From positions 108,015 through 172,014 of the forward strand of contig NZ_JANHLC010000012.1 in the NCBI RefSeq assembly GCF_028682395.1: a stretch of 64,000 bases of DNA, given 5' to 3'. The stretch is from Pseudomonas putida. Lineage in GTDB: Bacteria > Pseudomonadota > Gammaproteobacteria > Pseudomonadales > Pseudomonadaceae. The notes under the pieces are model-generated. The model was not told where the DNA came from and did not search any database. It worked only from the letters and a program-made list of their open reading frames with translations. The position numbers were made by a program, and so were the translations under genes. Of the stretch, positions 35,819 through 45,888 are shown in pieces (the stretch's first letter is position 1; each line of letters begins with the position of its first letter).

Positions 35819-37168
35819 ATGCCGTCGTTCTTCAAACGCGCTCTGTTGCCCGAACTTCGTGGCTTTGCTCTGCAACCTGCGGACCTGACCGTACTGGACG
35901 GCGCCGCGCAGTATCGCCAGCGCCTGCTGGAGATGATCGCCCAGGCCCGCCGGCGTATCACCCTGGTTGCGCTGTACCTGCAACAGGATGAAGCCGGCCA
36001 GGAAGTCCTCGATGCGCTGCATGCGGCCAAGGCCGCCAGGCCCGAGCTGCAGATCGTCGTACTGGTCGATTGGCTGCGGGCCCAGCGCGGGTTGATCGGC
36101 GCGGGCAAACAGCCGGGTAACGCGGCCTGGTATCAGGCCCAGAGCCAGGCCTACGGCCCGGACTGCGAAGTGCCGATCTACGGCGTGCCAGTGCAGACCC
36201 GCGAATTGTTCGGCGTGCTGCACCTCAAGGGCTTTGTGATCGATGACTGCGTGGTCTATAGCGGCGCTAGCCTGAACAACGTCTACCTGCACAAATTCGA
36301 CAAGTACCGTTTCGATCGTTATCACCTGTTGCAGTGCCCGGCGCTGGCCGATTCGATGCAGCGCCTGGTCGAAGAACAGTTGATCCACACCCCCGCAGTA
36401 CACCGGCTCGACGTGCCTGTGCTGCCGAGCACCCGCAGCCTGCGCGCAGCCATTGGCGACCTGCGCAACCGGCTCAAGCGCGCCGCCTATGACACCAGCA
36501 TGGCGCCAGGCCAGGCGCCGGGGTTGAGCGTCTGCCCGATCCTGGGGGTGGGCAAGAGCAATCCGCTGAGCCGGGTGATCTGCGAGCTGATCGAGGGCAG
36601 CCGCGAGCAACTGACGATCTGTACGCCGTACTTCAACCTGCCGCAGCCGGTCAGTCGGGCGCTCAACAGGGCCCTGGCCCGTGGCGTGAAGATCGACATC
36701 ATCGTCGGCGACAAGACCGCCAATGACTTCTTTATCCCGCCCAGCGAACCCTTCCGGATTATCGCGGCCTTGCCGTACCTGTATGAAATCAGCCTGCGGC
36801 GGTTTGCCAAGCGGCACCAGAAGGTGATCGACAGCGGCCAGTTGAACCTGCACCTGTGGCACCACGGCGACAACAGCTACCACCTCAAGGGCATGTGGGT
36901 CGATCAGCGCTACACCTTGCTGACCGGCAACAACCTCAACCCGCGGGCTTTCCGGCTCGACCTGGAAAACGCCTTGCTGCTCGACGACCCGCGTGGCGAA
37001 TGGCTGGCACCGCGCGAAGCCGAGTTGCGCAGGATCATGGAACACACCCGGCGCATTGATGACTTCCGCAATCTGCAAACCCTAGCGGATTACCCTCCAG
37101 CGGTGGCCAAGTTTCTGCGTCGGGTCAGCCGGGTGCGCATCGAACGCCTGCTCTACCGGATTCTCTGA
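35819..37168 (+). CDS. pssA: CDP-diacylglycerol-serine O-phosphatidyltransferase
   Basis: A 449-residue phosphatidylserine synthase of the phospholipase-D superfamily. The two HxK motifs are HLKGFVIDD at about residue 140 and YHLKGMWVD in the C-terminal half. It supplies phosphatidylserine for phosphatidylethanolamine. The start at MPSFFKR suits the family. Its 3' end overlaps the remnant MFS gene by 16 bases, convergently. Confidence 0.92.
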   Translation: MPSFFKRALLPELRGFALQPADLTVLDGAAQYRQRLLEMIAQARRRITLVALYLQQDEAGQEVLDALHAAKAARPELQIVVLVDWLRAQRGLIGAGKQPGNAAWYQAQSQAYGPDCEVPIYGVPVQTRELFGVLHLKGFVIDDCVVYSGASLNNVYLHKFDKYRFDRYHLLQCPALADSMQRLVEEQLIHTPAVHRLDVPVLPSTRSLRAAIGDLRNRLKRAAYDTSMAPGQAPGLSVCPILGVGKSNPLSRVICELIEGSREQLTICTPYFNLPQPVSRALNRALARGVKIDIIVGDKTANDFFIPPSEPFRIIAALPYLYEISLRRFAKRHQKVIDSGQLNLHLWHHGDNSYHLKGMWVDQRYTLLTGNNLNPRAFRLDLENALLLDDPRGEWLAPREAELRRIMEHTRRIDDFRNLQTLADYPPAVAKFLRRVSRVRIERLLYRIL

Positions 37169-37644
37169 GCCGGCCAGAGCGCCACCAGCAAGAGCAGGAA
37201 GGCCGCGACCAGGTAGGGCAAACGCGGTTCGACAGCGTAGATCAGCGTCCCGGCCAGCGGGCCGATGACCACCCCCAGGCCCTGTACCGCGCCCACGGTG
37301 CCTGCCGTGGCACCCTGTTCGGCGGCGTCCACCGAGTTGGCCGCCAGGGCGGCAAAGGCCGGGAAGATCCAGCCCATGCCAGCAGCGGAAACAAAAAAAC
37401 ACAGCCACAGCAGTTCCCGGGTATCGGCGAACATCGCACCGGCGAACCCAGTCGCCGCCACCAGGGCGCCGATCAGCGCAAAACCCACCATGGTCAGGGA
37501 AATCCCGGCGGCCTGGGCTGCTTGCGCGGGCGCCAGGCCCAGTCGGTCAAGGGCATAGAAACCCACGGTGATCTGTGCAATGGACACGCAGATCATGGCC
37601 ACAAAGGCCACTGCCAGCGGCCGGCGCAGGTGATGCTTGCGCTA
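37153..37644 (-). pseudogene. Truncated MFS drug-efflux gene
   Basis: Only the C-terminal half of an MFS protein remains: five or six TM helices (AVAFVAMICVSIAQITVGFYALD, then FALIGALVAATG and others). The reading frame meets an in-frame TAG at 37642-37644. Upstream of it the same frame gives one more hydrophobic stretch (EYVVALLWLLAFVVL) and then enters the repeat array at about 37706. The first half of the gene is absent, so it was probably lost when the protease array arose here. Confidence 0.7.
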
Positions 37645-37705
37645 CAGCACCACAAACGCCAGCAGCCACAATAAGGCCACGACATATTCTACGTACAGGA
37701 ACAAG

Positions 37706-37995
37706 GTCGTAAGCGTTTGTACGGCTTCTGTTGCTGGCTGTGATCTTCGCGAAATATCCAAGCCAAGACTTGATACAGAAGTGCGACTCCTTTCACTAAG
37801 ATATACCGCTGAATGTGCGGTTTGGCGGCGGTAGTAAGAAGCTGCTGTTAATTCTTTCGCGCATTTTTTATCAATGCGAACGCATCATAATTATAAAAAA
37901 AACCTCTCTATTGTTACAGCTTAAGCTCTATGTCTGGGCTAGAGTTTTCGCATCGAAAGCCTAGGCTTACAAATTCTGAAAGGGAGGTCTAGTTT
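37706..37995 (+). repeat. Upstream region of repeat unit 1 (before paralog A)
   Basis: Noncoding and AT-rich, this stretch is homologous over its whole length to 40200-40518 and 41626-41941. Shared marks are a start GTCGT...TTTGTACGG, a nearly invariant 15-mer GTGCGACTCCTTTCA (37781-37795) and a TAGAGTT element (37940-37946). It ends in AGGGAGGTC just before the ATG of paralog A. It probably carries the promoter. No canonical hrp box (GGAACC...CCAC) was found. Confidence 0.7.
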
Positions 37996-38985
37996 ATGCT
38001 TGTGGAATTCAGTACACATCAAAGTCCCGCTCTGTTGTCTCTGGCGAACAGCAAGTTGGGATCTAAATTAAACGGGCATAGCGTGAAATTCGTGAATGGC
38101 GACAGACATGCCACACAGCAAATTCTCCATCAAGCGCCGTCGAATTCGTTGAAGGCGCTTATGCTAAGCGGCCGTGAGATTACGTTCGCGAACTCTACTG
38201 CAGCACTGGCGCCATTGGGTAAGAAGCCGGACCCACTGAATAGGATGTTGACCTCGGACAACAAGGAAAATCCCGGTGATCTGGCCGCTCACTTAATACC
38301 TACCATTAGTGGAGAGGCGCTTGAAGAGACGCGCGTTGCGATTAATGCTGTTCGAAGGTCAATAGATGAATATGGTGGCGAGGTTGTCTTTAAATTCTCC
38401 CAAGCAAAAGGGGCGTTCTATAAGCAGATTGCTATGCACTCAGCCACTCAGCCTGGGGCCTGCAAAGCGTTATGTGACCACTGGATGGCATGCCATGCAA
38501 ACGCTCTGAGTTTATTTGACGGGCTCTATGTGGGTGGGCAGAAAGGCCAATTTAATATCGATATACTGGTGTCAATTAAGCAGTTGCAAATTGATCAGAC
38601 GATAATTAATTCGTTGAATTCACAAATCACTATTGCGAACGAGTGGCTGGCAAGCTATGGCCTTAAGTCGAACTCTAACTATCCCGATTTTAAGGAAGTA
38701 GGGGGCGACGCAGTAGATGTGCTCCTGGGTTGTACGGCTGACAAAGGGTGCTACAAATTAATGTTTCTACAGTGGGACCATGGCAAGCAAGGGCATGTCG
38801 TGAGTACATATACTGCAGAGGGTGGTGAAGTTCGTTTCTTTGACCCCAATTACGGCGACTTTAAATTTCCAACACTCCTCACATTCAGGGAGTGGTTGAC
38901 GCTCGAACTTTGGCCGCGCGCATATGATGATGAATCAATGAGTATAGGGACTCTTAGTTATACAGTCACCTCTACTAAACACTAA
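37996..38985 (+). CDS. YopT/AvrPphB-like (C58) cysteine protease, paralog A
   Basis: A 329-residue protein, AT-richer than its surroundings. The core has GGEVVFKFSQAKGAF (127-141), then G-x-C at C156 (GACKALCDHW), H267 (GHVVSTY) and D283 (FFDPNYGDFKF). The 16-residue His-Asp spacing equals that of YopT (H258/D274), and GxC-x6-W is the expected nucleophile context. Family members are translocated effectors that cut host proteins or membrane anchors. There is no signal peptide or membrane helix. It has a strong AGGGAGG ribosome-binding site. Paralog B follows 57 bp later without its own promoter repeat, so A and B look like an operon. Delivery route and target are unknown. Confidence 0.75.
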   Translation: MLVEFSTHQSPALLSLANSKLGSKLNGHSVKFVNGDRHATQQILHQAPSNSLKALMLSGREITFANSTAALAPLGKKPDPLNRMLTSDNKENPGDLAAHLIPTISGEALEETRVAINAVRRSIDEYGGEVVFKFSQAKGAFYKQIAMHSATQPGACKALCDHWMACHANALSLFDGLYVGGQKGQFNIDILVSIKQLQIDQTIINSLNSQITIANEWLASYGLKSNSNYPDFKEVGGDAVDVLLGCTADKGCYKLMFLQWDHGKQGHVVSTYTAEGGEVRFFDPNYGDFKFPTLLTFREWLTLELWPRAYDDESMSIGTLSYTVTSTKH

Positions 38986-39042
38986 CAGCTCTTTAGCTTT
39001 CAGTGAGTAGCAAAAATAATGCGGAAATGGAAGTTATAGTTC

Positions 39043-40074
39043 ATGTATGTGGAGCCCAGTACAAATCAATATCCCGCGTCGCCGCCTTCAACACTCGTAG
39101 AGGCCGCAGAAGCTAAATTAAACGGGCATAGCGTTAAATTCGTGAATAGCGACAGCCATACTACACAGCAAATTCTCCATCAAGCGCCGTCGAATCCGTT
39201 GAAGACGCTTAGGCTAAGCGGCCGTGAGATTACGTTCGCGAATTGTACAGCAGCACTGAACCTATGGGAGGAGATACCGGAACCAGTGAAGAGGAAACCG
39301 GACCCAGTGAATGGGAAACCGGCCCCACTGAATAGGATGTTGACCTCGGACAACAAGGAAAATCCCTGTGATCTGCCCGCTCACTCAATACCTACCATTA
39401 GTGAAGATAAGCTCAAAAGGATGCTCGTTGATATTAATCGTATTCGAAGCTCGGCAGCGGAATATGGTGGCGGGGTTGTTTTTAAATTCGCCCAATCAAA
39501 AGGGGCGTTCTATAAGCAGATTGCTATGCACTCAGCCACTCAGTATGGAGTCTGCAAAGCATTATGTGACCACTGGATGGCCTGCCATGCAAACGGTCTG
39601 AGTTTGTTTGACGGACTCTATATGGATGGGCAGAAAGGCCAATTCAATATCGATATGCTGGTGTCAATTAAACAGCTGCACATTGACGCGTTGACGGCGG
39701 CGGTGGTGGCTATGGATTTTTCTCAGCTACTTTGTGTTTCGAACGAGTGGTTGACAAGGCACGGCCTTAAACTTCGCCGTGTTCCGCCCGAGACTAAGGA
39801 TGCAAGGGACGATGTAGGGCGTGTGTTTATGGATTGCATAACTGGCAGAGGGCGGTACCAATCAATCGTGATGGCTGGTGGGGGGGGGCTTAAGCATGTC
39901 GTGGCTACGTATACAGCGAAGAATGGTGAAATTCGTTTCTTTGATCCCAATTACGGCGATTTTATCTTTTTAACACACGGCACTTTCAAGAGGTGGTTCG
40001 AAGAGCAATTTTGGCCGCGCTCTCATTATCAATATAATGAGATAACAGCTATTACTTGTAAGCGCAGACACTGA
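39043..40074 (+). CDS. YopT/AvrPphB-like (C58) cysteine protease, paralog B
   Basis: A 343-residue paralog of A, nearly identical to it over the N-terminal GHSVKFVN and LSGREITFAN blocks. The triad is C171 (VCKALCDHW), H285 (KHVVATY) and D301 (FFDPNYGDF). A proline-rich insert (about 78-98; PVKRKPDPVN) distinguishes it. A G9 run (39880-39888) encodes GGGG four residues before the catalytic histidine and could slip. Weak GGAAG ribosome-binding site; likely cotranscribed with A. Same functional inference as A. Confidence 0.75.
   Translation: MYVEPSTNQYPASPPSTLVEAAEAKLNGHSVKFVNSDSHTTQQILHQAPSNPLKTLRLSGREITFANCTAALNLWEEIPEPVKRKPDPVNGKPAPLNRMLTSDNKENPCDLPAHSIPTISEDKLKRMLVDINRIRSSAAEYGGGVVFKFAQSKGAFYKQIAMHSATQYGVCKALCDHWMACHANGLSLFDGLYMDGQKGQFNIDMLVSIKQLHIDALTAAVVAMDFSQLLCVSNEWLTRHGLKLRRVPPETKDARDDVGRVFMDCITGRGRYQSIVMAGGGGLKHVVATYTAKNGEIRFFDPNYGDFIFLTHGTFKRWFEEQFWPRSHYQYNEITAITCKRRH
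39880..39888 (+). repeat. G9 homopolymer inside paralog B
   Basis: Nine consecutive G bases in codons 280-282, just before catalytic H285. A one-base slip would remove H285, D301 and the C-terminus. Confidence 0.9.
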
Positions 40075-40105
40075 CTTTCGTGGCGCCTGCGAGTGTGGAG
40101 ACGGC

Positions 40106-40199
40106 TCAGTCGCATTGGTGGGGAGCAGTGGGCAGAATCCAGTTCAAGACCAGCGCACAGATCCCGCCAGTTGCCACGCCGGTCTCCAGCACATTGAGC
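40106..40199. repeat. Permease 3'-end scar after paralog B
   Basis: About 94 bp match the 3' end of the purine permease gene (43018-43108), including the stop position and last 30 codons, with substitutions and small indels. Similarity stops abruptly where the next unit's upstream region begins (GTCGTGAAC). This is the junction of a segmental duplication. Confidence 0.85.
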
Positions 40200-40518
40200 G
40201 TCGTGAACCTTTGTACGGTTTCTATTGCTGGTAGCGCCCTTTGCGAGATGTCCACGCCACGCCTTGATACAGGCGTGCGACTCCTTTCATTAAAACATGC
40301 GGGTGAATGAGCGTTTTGACCGCGATAGTCGGGCGCTATTGTTGATTTCTTACGCGTTTTCTAGACCAGCATCATAAACATAAAAAATATTCTGTTTTTT
40401 TACAACTCAAGCCCTGCCTCTGAATTAGAGTTATTCAACATAAATATCAGCTTTGCAAACGTTAGCTTTCCTTTTAACGGATCCGGCCAAAACAAATAGG
40501 ATAGAGAGGTCATAGTTT
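40200..40518 (+). repeat. Upstream region of repeat unit 2 (before paralog C)
   Basis: With the scar before it, this fills the 444-bp gap between paralogs B and C. It is noncoding and homologous to 37706-37995 and 41626-41941, with GTGCGACTCCTTTCA at 40275-40289 and TAGAGTT at 40426-40432. It ends in a GAGGTC ribosome-binding site before paralog C. Confidence 0.7.
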
Positions 40519-41523
40519 ATGAAGGTGGGATGCAGCACAAATCAATCCTCTGCTTTGACGCCACTAGCACCCGGGGATAATGCGGGGCCAGAATTAAATG
40601 GGCGTGACGTTAAGCTCGTGAGCTCCTGCGAAAATGACATGCAACAATTTCTCCGTCGAGTGAGTTCCCATACAACCTGGTTTCCCTCGATACTAAGCAA
40701 TCGTGAGGTTGAGTTCGCGAGTCCCATAAATCCAATCCAGCGATTGTTCCAACAAATAATATGGAGACTGACCTCGGACAACAAGGAACCCCCCTGCAAC
40801 CTTGCAACCCCCTCAATAGCTATTAGTGAGGTTGTCTCGCCTCGGCTTAGTGCTACTCAAATGTCAGAGCTTAAAGCTATTAGAGTGACAACAAAGAAAT
40901 ATGGTGGAGAGGTCGTCTTTAAGTTTTCGCAACAAAAAGGCGCATTTAAAGAACAGCTGATTATGCACGCAGGCACTCGGGAGGGTGCCTGCAAAGCATT
41001 ATGTGACCATTGGATGGCCTGCCATGCAAATGGCCTGAATTTGTTTGATGGGCTCTATGTAAACGGGAAAAAAGGCCAATTTAATAATGCCATGCTAGCA
41101 TCCATTAAACAGTCGACTATTGATACGTTTGGCAGAGGCGTTGAAAACCAACTCAATGCTTCGGACAACTGGCTAGCAAAAAATGGCCTTGGGCTGGTTG
41201 AAACGAGTGTTAATACTGCAAAGAGAACGCTTCCGCTGTGCATAATTGACAGGGAGCATTATACAGCTATTTTCTTTTGTCAGCGTCGCGGTGGGCATGT
41301 CGCGGTTACGTATACAGCTGGGAATGGTGAGGTTCGTTTCTTTGACCCCAACTTCGGTGATTTCAAATTTCCAACTTACAGCGCTTTCAAGAGTTGGTTC
41401 GAAGTCGATTTTTTGCCGCTCTCTACTTATAAGTATGAGCAGATGATAACAATGAGTTATACGACCAGCCATGCTTTTTTGTTGCAAATAAAAGCAGGCG
41501 CTCACTTTCGCGGCGCCCGCTAG
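40519..41523 (+). CDS. YopT/AvrPphB-like (C58) cysteine protease, paralog C
   Basis: A 334-residue paralog. The triad is C158 (GACKALCDHW), H260 (GHVAVTY) and D276 (FFDPNFGDF), again 16 residues between His and Asp. The N-terminus (1-90) is more diverged than between A and B. Its C-terminus is about 14 residues longer than in paralog D because the stop seen there (TAG) is TTG here, so translation runs into the duplicated terminator sequence (ending AGAHFRGAR). It has its own upstream repeat and GAGGTC ribosome-binding site. Confidence 0.74.
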   Translation: MKVGCSTNQSSALTPLAPGDNAGPELNGRDVKLVSSCENDMQQFLRRVSSHTTWFPSILSNREVEFASPINPIQRLFQQIIWRLTSDNKEPPCNLATPSIAISEVVSPRLSATQMSELKAIRVTTKKYGGEVVFKFSQQKGAFKEQLIMHAGTREGACKALCDHWMACHANGLNLFDGLYVNGKKGQFNNAMLASIKQSTIDTFGRGVENQLNASDNWLAKNGLGLVETSVNTAKRTLPLCIIDREHYTAIFFCQRRGGHVAVTYTAGNGEVRFFDPNFGDFKFPTYSAFKSWFEVDFLPLSTYKYEQMITMSYTTSHAFLLQIKAGAHFRGAR

Positions 41524-41535
41524 TTGGAGGACGGT

Positions 41536-41625
41536 TCAGTCGCGTTGGGGAGCAGTGGGCAGAAACCAGTTCAAGACCAGCGCACAAATCCCGCCGGTGC
41601 CACGCCGGTCTCCAGCACATTGCGC
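41536..41625. repeat. Permease 3'-end scar after paralog C
   Basis: About 90 bp are almost identical to 43018-43108, the last 30 codons plus stop of the purine permease, with one base deleted. The match ends at the same base as the scar after paralog B, just before the GTCGTGAAC start of the next unit. Confidence 0.88.
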
Positions 41626-41941
41626 GTCGTGAACCTTTGTACGGTTTCTATTGCTCGTAGCGACCTTTACGAGATGTCCACGCCACGCCTTGATACGGGC
41701 GTGCGATTCCTTTCATTAAAGCATGCGTGAGTGAGCGTTTTGACCGCGATAATCGGGCACTATTGTTGATTTCTTGCGCGTTTTTTAGATCAGTTTCATA
41801 AACATAAAAAAATAGTCTGTTTTTTTACAATTCAAGCCCCGTCTCTGGATTTAGAGTTATTCCAAATACAATTTCAGTTTTGCAAATTTTAGCTTTCCTT
41901 TTTAAAGGCTGGCCAAAAACAGGATAGAGAGGTCTTAGTTT
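41626..41941 (+). repeat. Upstream region of repeat unit 3 (before paralog D)
   Basis: Fills, with the scar, the 418-bp gap before paralog D. It is noncoding and very similar to 40200-40518. GTGCGATTCCTTTCA is at 41701-41715. It ends in GAGGTCTTAGTTT before the ATG. Confidence 0.7.
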
Positions 41942-42963
41942 ATGATTGTGCAAGGCAGCATAAATCAATATTCCACTTTGCCGCCATCAATGCCCGGGGA
42001 TACCGCGGGACTAAATAGGCATGGCGTTGAATTTATAAAATCTGATAAACATCTAATACGGCAATTTCTCCATCGAGCGAGCAACCATATATCCAGGCAC
42101 GCCCAACCGAAGACGTTGAGACTAAGCGGTCGTGAGATTGAGTTCGCGAATTCTACAAACTCTATCCAGCGATTGCTTTACCGAATAAGATGCCATATCT
42201 CCCCTCCGGCCCCACTGAATAGACAGCTGACCTCGGATAATAAGGAAAATCCCTGTGACCTGGCGGCTCGCTCAGTCCCTGAGCTTAATGCTGCTAAATT
42301 CTCGACGATTTTAGCTAGTCGAATGAATGCTATTCGAATGTCAGCAAAGAGATATTGTGGAGAAGTTGTCTTCAAATTTTCTCAATCAAAAGGTGAGTTT
42401 AATAAACAGATTGCTTTGCACTCAGCCACTCAGGGGGGGGCTGTATGGCATTATGTGATCACTGGATGGCCTGCCATGCAAACGGTCTGAGTTTATTTGA
42501 TGGGCTCTATACAGGTGGGCAGAAGGGCCAGTTCAATATTGACATGCTGACGTCAATTAAGCAGTTGAATATTGATGCGAATGTTGGTAACGGAGATGAT
42601 CAAGTTCGTATTGTGAGCGACTGGCTGGCAAGACATGGGCTTGAACGAGGTGCTGATGATATCCCTTATGGTAATATAAAAGATAATAAATATGGCCTTA
42701 AGGAATTTTTTCTTCTGAACTGCTTAATTAATAGAGGGCACTACAAAGTTGTTTGCTTGCTTAATAATAACGTGTGGCATGCCATAGTTGCACATACTAC
42801 AGAGGAAGGTGAAGTTCGTTTCTTTGATCCCAATTACGGCGATTTCAAATTTCCATTCGCCTCCGTTTTTAAGGTCTGGTTCGAAAATGAATTTTGGCCG
42901 CGCTCTGCTTATACATGTGAGGCGATAAAAGCATATAGCTATACGGCCACCCAGGCTTCTTAG
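41942..42963 (+). pseudogene. YopT/AvrPphB-like (C58) cysteine protease, paralog D, frameshifted
   Basis: Paralog D is split in two frames. The first frame (41942-42490) gives the N-terminal half to KFSQSKGEFNKQ...SATQGG and then goes out of frame. The second carries ALCDHWMACHANGLSLFDG, the histidine region (WHAIVAHTT) and FFDPNYGDFKF. The break is in a G8 run (42433-42440). Adding one G restores QGGGCMALCDHW, including the GxC nucleophile, and the rest of the paralog. The remainder shows no other stop, so the lesion may be recent or reversible. Confidence 0.8.
42433..42440 (+). repeat. G8 homopolymer at the paralog D frameshift
   Basis: Eight G bases overlie the codons directly before the predicted catalytic cysteine. 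Nine would give an intact protein. Confidence 0.9.
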
Positions 42964-42972
42964 TTGTAAACT

Positions 42973-43005
42973 CTAGCAGGCGCTCACTCTTGCAGCGCCT
43001 GCTAG
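42973..43005. terminator. Bidirectional terminator between paralog D and purine permease
   Basis: A perfect 12-bp stem, CTAGCAGGCGCT (42973-42984) with AGCGCCTGCTAG (42994-43005), and a 9-nt loop lies between the convergent paralog D and permease genes. Degraded copies follow paralogs B and C. Confidence 0.8.
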
Positions 43006-43017
43006 TGTGCAGACGGT

Positions 43018-44382
43018 TCAGTCACGTTGGGGAACAGTGGGCAGGAACCAGTTCAAGACCAGCGCACAAATCCCGCCGGTCGCCACGCCGGACTCCAGCA
43101 CATTGCGCAAGGCCGCCGGCATGTGCGCCAGGAACTCCGGTACCTGGGATACGCCCAGGCCCAGTGCCAGGGACACGGCGATAATCAACAGCGCCCGCCG
43201 ATCCAGTTCGATACTGGCGAGGATATTGATCCCCGAGGCTGCAACGGCGCCGAACATCACCATGGCCGCACCTCCCAGCACTGGCTCCGGTACCGCTTGG
43301 ATCACTCCCGCGACGCTGGGGAACAGCCCCAGCACCACCAGCATCAGGGCGATCCACACCCCGATATGGCGGCTGGCAATGCCGGTCAACTGAATCACGC
43401 CATTGTTCTGGGCGAAGATCGAGCTGGGGAAGGTATTGAACAGGCCGGCCAGCAGTGAGTTGGCGCCATTGACCAGGACACCGCCCTTGATCCGTTGCAT
43501 CCACAACGGGCCTTCCACCGGTTGCTGCGACACCTTGCTGGTCGCGGTGACGTCACCGATGGCCTCCAGGGACGTCACCAGATAGATCACCAACATCGGA
43601 ATAAACAACGACCAGGAGAAGCCCAGGCCGAAATGCAGGGGGACCGGGACCTGGAACAGTTCGGCCTGGTGCATGCCGGTGAAGTCCAGGCGCCCCAGGT
43701 AGCCCGCGAGGGCGTAGCCAACGGCCAGGGCAATGACAATGGCGCAACTGCGCATCCAGACCACCGGGATCCGGTTGAGCACCACGATAATCGCCAGGAC
43801 CACACCGGACAGCAGTAAGTTTTCGCCATTGGCGAAAGTGCCGTTGGCCATTGCGCCAAAACCGCCGCCCATGCTGATCAGGCCAACCTTGATCAAGGTC
43901 AGGCCGATCATCAGCACCACGATCCCGGTGACCAGGGGCGTGATCATGCGCTTGACGAAGGGCAGGATCCGCGAAATGCCCATTTCGACGAACGAGCCAG
44001 CGATCACCACGCCGAAGATTGCGGCCATCACCGCCTCAACGGGCGTGCCTTGCTTGACCATCAGTGCACCGCCGGCAATCAGCGGCCCGACAAAGTTGAA
44101 GCTAGTGCCCTGGACAATCAGCAAGCCGGCACCGAACGGGCCGAAACGCCGACATTGCACAAAGGTGGCAATTCCGGAAATCACCAGGGACATGGAGACG
44201 ATCAGGTTGGTATCGCGGGCCGAAACGCCCAGGGCCTGGCAGATCAGCAGGCCGGGCGTGACGATAGGGACGATGATCGCAAGCAGGTGCTGCAGAGCGG
44301 CGAGCATACCGATCCACGGACGCGGGCGGTCTTCCAGGCCGAAGATCAGTTCATTGGCCGGGGGCTTTTGTTGTGAGGTCAT
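43018..44382 (-). CDS. NCS2 purine/uric acid permease (XanP/UacT type)
   Basis: A 454-residue nucleobase:cation symporter with about 14 hydrophobic segments. Family marks are FGLEDRPRPWIGMLAALQHLLAI at the start, the QNNGVIQLTGIASRHIG motif and ALVLNW near the C-terminus. It probably imports xanthine or urate with protons. Its 3' 90 bp were copied twice into the neighbouring protease array. Confidence 0.88.
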   Translation of the reverse strand: MTSQQKPPANELIFGLEDRPRPWIGMLAALQHLLAIIVPIVTPGLLICQALGVSARDTNLIVSMSLVISGIATFVQCRRFGPFGAGLLIVQGTSFNFVGPLIAGGALMVKQGTPVEAVMAAIFGVVIAGSFVEMGISRILPFVKRMITPLVTGIVVLMIGLTLIKVGLISMGGGFGAMANGTFANGENLLLSGVVLAIIVVLNRIPVVWMRSCAIVIALAVGYALAGYLGRLDFTGMHQAELFQVPVPLHFGLGFSWSLFIPMLVIYLVTSLEAIGDVTATSKVSQQPVEGPLWMQRIKGGVLVNGANSLLAGLFNTFPSSIFAQNNGVIQLTGIASRHIGVWIALMLVVLGLFPSVAGVIQAVPEPVLGGAAMVMFGAVAASGINILASIELDRRALLIIAVSLALGLGVSQVPEFLAHMPAALRNVLESGVATGGICALVLNWFLPTVPQRD

Positions 44383-44494
44383 GGCGGCAGCTTCGGAAAA
44401 AAGAGCGCGATTCTACAGGTTTTCTCAACATTTGCCGCCGTGCGCCGTACAACCCGCTAATGCGTTATACGGCGCGGCCCTCAATGGCAGAGGC

Positions 44495-45886
<1,392 letters not shown>

Positions 45887-45888
45887 GG

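Noticed and set aside
37706..41941. hrp box promoters for the protease genes
   Set aside because: I looked for GGAACC with CCAC about 15-16 bp later and found only a GAACC without the second half.
37706..43108. CRISPR-like repeats
   Set aside because: The repeats are about 90-320 bp, few, and separated by genes. They are segmental duplications.
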